From Adhaeribacter soli (GTDB lineage: Bacteria; Bacteroidota; Bacteroidia; Cytophagales; Hymenobacteraceae), in assembly GCF_008727925.1 (NCBI RefSeq), contig NZ_VTWT01000011.1, positions 107,416 to 171,415 of the forward strand: a stretch of 64,000 nucleotides of DNA, given 5' to 3'. The notes beneath the pieces are model-generated. The model worked only from the letters and a program-made list of their open reading frames with translations. It searched no databases and was not told the origin of the DNA. Made by a program: the position numbers and the translations under genes. How positions within the stretch are numbered: the stretch's first letter is position 1; every line of letters begins with the position of its first letter. This document shows, piece after piece, positions 60,832 through 64,000 of the stretch.

Positions 60832-63800
60832 ATGCTGGAGAAGCTTTGTTTTTTTGTGTTATTGGTAATTATTCCGGTACAGTTTAGCGCAGCCCAATGC
60901 CCAACCGGAACAATTGGCGGCGCTACAACGGTGCCTACCGGCGGCAGCATTACCTCAACTGCTCCAACAATGCCATCCGGCGGCTCTGTTACTACCGTTT
61001 CAGGTTACCGCATTCATAAATTTACGTCATCGGGCACATTTAGTGTGCCGGCTGGCTTTAGCGGTTCTGTAGAAGTATTAACAGTGGCCGGCGGCGGCGG
61101 CGGTGGCGGAAACGGCGGCGGCGGCGGCGGTGCCGGAGCGGTCAGAAATGTTACAATCGGTTTAACAGCCAATACGAATTATGCGGTTACAGTAGGTGCC
61201 GGCGGCGCAGGTGGGTCTGCTCATACGATTGGCGGCAACGGCGGGAATTCCATTTTTTCAACCGTTGCAGTTGCTGGCGGCGGCGGCGGCGCCAGCCGCG
61301 ATGCCGGCGGCGCTGCCCAGAGTGGCGGTTCAGGCGGCGGCGGCGGCGGCGTAACCGGTGGGAACCCTTCCGGTGCTACTGCAGGCAGCGGTGTTTCAGG
61401 ACAAGGCTACAATGGCGGAAATGGCACCTGGGCAGATTTTGGCTGCAATGCTGCCGGCGGCGGCGGCGGCGGTCATGCCGGCCCTGGTACAGCAGCAGGA
61501 AATATGGTTGGCGGCAATGGCGGAAGCGGATCATATTATTACATCACAGGCTCGGGGGTAATTTATGCTGCCGGCGGCGGCGGCGGCCGGACCTGTACCA
61601 ATTCAACGCTGGGTATTGGCGGCAGCGGTATTGGTGGAAACGGGGGTGGCAACCCGACTGTAGCTACGAATGGGGCAGCAAATACCGGTAGCGGCGGCGG
61701 CGGCGGCGGCCAAGTTGGCGCCGGTGGCACCGGTGGTTCAGGCGTGGTTATTATCCGCTACTTAGATTACAGCGCCGGCTACTGGAGTAGTAGCAATACC
61801 AGCATTGCAACAGTAAATTCTTCAGGCCTGGTTACCGGCATAAGCCCCGGCACGGCTACCATACAATTTAATTCTACCTGCAGCGGGGTTTCTTCTAAAA
61901 CGGTTACCGTATATGAGGCCCCAAAAACAGCCCTGCATTTCGATGGCACAAACGATTATGTAAACATGACCTCCTCTGTTACGGAGTTGGGCAAAGCAAA
62001 TTTTACAATTGAAGCTTGGATCAAAACAACAGGAGTTTCGTGTGGGATTGTTACTTGCTCTGACGGGAGTACAAGTTGGAACCCGGGAGAGAAGGTGTTA
62101 TACCTTAATAGTGCAGGCTATCCAACATTTGTAGGATGGGGCAATTATTACATTAATAGTAACCAGGCTGTGAATGATGGAAAATGGCACCATATAGCCG
62201 TAGTATGGGCTTATGCAGGTTCCGGCACTTCCGGAACACCCAAGATGTACATCGATGGTGCGGACAAGACAGCCGCATCCGACTACGTAGCTCATTACGA
62301 CAATTTTGGTAATTTCAAGTTGGGTGTGCCCAATTACAATTATGGTGAAGCTCCAAACTTCTTTAATGGCGCTATGGATGAAATCCGTATCTGGAACACT
62401 GCCAGGTCGCAGGCGCAAATCCAGGCTGGTATGGTAAGCCCAATAGGTTCGCCTGCTTCCGGGCTCATGGCATATTATAATTTCGATGAAGGAACAGCTG
62501 GCGCAAATAATACTGGTTTAAGTACATTAACTGACCATTCCGGAAATAATTTCCATGGCACGTTAACCAATCTGGCCAGAAGCGGCAGCACCTCTAATTG
62601 GGTGGAAAGCTACGCGATGGTGGTCCCGGTAGTAGCTTCGGCCAGCAACATTACCGCTTCCGGCTTTACAGCCAACTGGTCTGCTCCGGCAGTAGGCACG
62701 GTAACTAATTATTTGCTTGATGTTTCTACCAATTCAGCTTTCAGTTCTTTCGTAAGCGGTTACAACAGTAAAAATGTGGGTACTGCTACTTCGTCGGCGG
62801 TAACGGGTCTTTCTCCGGTTACTACTTATTATTACCGGGTGCGGGCTGATAAAACATCGGTAACAGGCCAGGGTGCTAATTCGGGTACAACCGTAGCTAC
62901 TACTTATTCCAATATTTCTACTTTATCGGGCCTAACAATCAGTTCCGGCACTTTAAGCCCGGTATTTTCCTCAGCCACCACTTCTTATTCGGCCAGCGTG
63001 GCAAATTCGGTTTCAAGTATTACCGTAAGGCCAACCAAAACCCAAACCAATGCCACTATTCAGGTACAGGTAAACAGCCAGGGTTATTCAACGGTAGCAA
63101 GCGGCAATATTTCGTCTGCACTTGCTTTGAATACCGGAAACAATGCCATAAATGTTAGGGTAATAGCGCAGGATGGCAGTGCTACAATCTATACGGTAAC
63201 GGTTGACAGGCAGGCACTAGTGCCAACTATAACTTCCTTTACGCCCCTCAGCGGCCAGCCCGGAACTTCTGTAACCATAACCGGTACCAACTTCAACGCC
63301 ACAGCCGCTAATAATGTGGTATTTTTCGGGGCAACCCGGGCCACGGTAACGGCCGCCAGCGCTACCAGCTTAATGGTAACCGTGCCGGCCGGGGCAGCCC
63401 ACGCCCCCATAACGGTGCTCAATACAGCTACCACGCTGGCCACTTACAGCAGCCGGTTCTTTCTGCCAACCTTCAGCCCGAACAAAGGCAGCATTACCAC
63501 AGCCGATATGGCCCCCAAAGCCGATTTTGCTACAGGAAATGAACCTTTTTCCGTAGCCATCGGGGATATAGACGGTGACGGCAAGCCGGACCTGGCTATC
63601 GCTAATTTTAACTCCAATACCGTTTCAGTGCTTCGGAATACGGGCAGCAGCGGCACGGTAAGCTTTGCCGCCAAAACCGATTTCACTACAGGAATTGCTC
63701 CTCATTCGGTAGCTATCGGGGATATAGACGGTGACGGCAAGCCCGACCTGGTTACAGCTAATTATAGCTCCAATAGCGTATCGGTTCTTCGGAACACGGG

Positions 63801-64000
63801 CAGCAACGGCACGGTAAGTTTTGCCACCAAAGCAGATTTCACCACAGGAGGTGCGCCTACTTCCGTAGCCATCGGGGATATAGACGGGGACGGCAAGCCG
63901 GACCTGGCTATCGCTAATCTTAGCTCCACTTATGTTTCAGTGCTCCGGAACATAGGCAGCAGCGGCACGGTAAGCTTTGCCGCCAAAGCAGATTTTGTTA
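60832..64000 (+). CDS. Large secreted adhesin-like protein with glycine-rich domain (partial, runs off window)
   Basis: Frame open from 60832 to the window end (1056 codons visible); an ATG at 60739 would add 31 residues before the signal peptide. A 24-residue signal (CFFVLLVIIPVQFSAAQ) is followed by a glycine-rich domain almost parallel to that of the 48263-55921 protein. Then come a Big_2-like domain (IATVNSSGLVTGISPGTATI), a LamG domain (ALHFDGTNDYVNM), a fibronectin-like unit, a cadherin-like sandwich and an IPT/TIG domain (VPTITSFTPLSGQPGTSVTI). The visible part ends in VCBS/FG-GAP repeats (VAIGDIDGDGKPDLAIAN, three copies). A T9SS sorting domain is expected beyond the window. Confidence 0.85.
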   Translation, partial: MLEKLCFFVLLVIIPVQFSAAQCPTGTIGGATTVPTGGSITSTAPTMPSGGSVTTVSGYRIHKFTSSGTFSVPAGFSGSVEVLTVAGGGGGGGNGGGGGGAGAVRNVTIGLTANTNYAVTVGAGGAGGSAHTIGGNGGNSIFSTVAVAGGGGGASRDAGGAAQSGGSGGGGGGVTGGNPSGATAGSGVSGQGYNGGNGTWADFGCNAAGGGGGGHAGPGTAAGNMVGGNGGSGSYYYITGSGVIYAAGGGGGRTCTNSTLGIGGSGIGGNGGGNPTVATNGAANTGSGGGGGGQVGAGGTGGSGVVIIRYLDYSAGYWSSSNTSIATVNSSGLVTGISPGTATIQFNSTCSGVSSKTVTVYEAPKTALHFDGTNDYVNMTSSVTELGKANFTIEAWIKTTGVSCGIVTCSDGSTSWNPGEKVLYLNSAGYPTFVGWGNYYINSNQAVNDGKWHHIAVVWAYAGSGTSGTPKMYIDGADKTAASDYVAHYDNFGNFKLGVPNYNYGEAPNFFNGAMDEIRIWNTARSQAQIQAGMVSPIGSPASGLMAYYNFDEGTAGANNTGLSTLTDHSGNNFHGTLTNLARSGSTSNWVESYAMVVPVVASASNITASGFTANWSAPAVGTVTNYLLDVSTNSAFSSFVSGYNSKNVGTATSSAVTGLSPVTTYYYRVRADKTSVTGQGANSGTTVATTYSNISTLSGLTISSGTLSPVFSSATTSYSASVANSVSSITVRPTKTQTNATIQVQVNSQGYSTVASGNISSALALNTGNNAINVRVIAQDGSATIYTVTVDRQALVPTITSFTPLSGQPGTSVTITGTNFNATAANNVVFFGATRATVTAASATSLMVTVPAGAAHAPITVLNTATTLATYSSRFFLPTFSPNKGSITTADMAPKADFATGNEPFSVAIGDIDGDGKPDLAIANFNSNTVSVLRNTGSSGTVSFAAKTDFTTGIAPHSVAIGDIDGDGKPDLVTANYSSNSVSVLRNTGSNGTVSFATKADFTTGGAPTSVAIGDIDGDGKPDLAIANLSSTYVSVLRNIGSSGTVSFAAKADFV

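Noticed and set aside
1..64000. tRNA, rRNA or plasmid origin signals
   Set aside because: No cloverleaf, rRNA core or iteron array could be recognised by eye; a dedicated tRNA/rRNA scan would be decisive.

Overview
The window reads as chromosomal DNA of a Bacteroidota bacterium, most likely a Cytophagales member close to Hymenobacteraceae. The signs are very large secreted proteins with the type IX secretion (T9SS) C-terminal sorting domain, SusD-free lipoproteins with short lipoboxes, a Sec/lipoprotein-type (clade II) nitrous oxide reductase, no obvious Shine-Dalgarno sequences and a moderate GC content. Family calls come from reading translated sequence by eye; no database search was possible.

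Positions 1-20200 hold a redox and nitrogen-oxide block. nadB and nadA lie behind an NsrR-like Rrf2 regulator. Next come a four-gene operon (DUF1858/DUF2249 protein, NnrS/heme-copper-like membrane protein, MIP18/DUF59 Fe-S assembly factor, small conserved protein), a hemerythrin protein and the Fe-S repair protein RIC with an extra N-terminal DUF2249. They are followed by B12-dependent ribonucleotide reductase nrdJ, a second HxH-type orphan membrane protein, a thioredoxin-like/lipoprotein pair and, divergently, norC-norB-proline dehydrogenase, then a YVTN beta-propeller lipoprotein. NorB is unusual: several canonical heme/FeB ligand positions are not His or Glu.

Positions 20900-30400 hold an outer-membrane/lipoprotein trio and a full minus-strand nos operon: cytochrome c, nosZ, a membrane protein, nosL, nosD, nosF, nosY, then a strong terminator. 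No nitrite or nitrate reductase is present, so the window supports NO -> N2O -> N2 plus nitrosative stress repair. NsrR-like half-sites (AAGATG followed by a T-rich stretch) lie before ric, before norC/thioredoxin and, more weakly, before the nos operon.

Positions 30900-64000 are accessory. They contain three intact and one incomplete T9SS/adhesin-type proteins (552 to 2552 residues), one chimeric T9SS pseudogene, a repeat lipoprotein with 129-bp tandem repeats, a 7TM-DISM regulator, a 3'-truncated IS3 element, and a metabolic island (FMN reductase, ferredoxin-cyclase fusion, MFS transporter, cytosine-deaminase-like enzyme).

The non-coding DNA is rich in dispersed palindromes and small inverted-repeat elements of at least five kinds. 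The most intriguing is a five-copy module, always on the minus strand. It carries a reading frame ending like D-K-V-R-Y-F-T-P-S-V-Y, followed at once by a rho-independent-type hairpin whose stem sequence differs in each copy. Two copies sit just downstream of giant T9SS genes and the others in gene-free stretches of the same accessory region.
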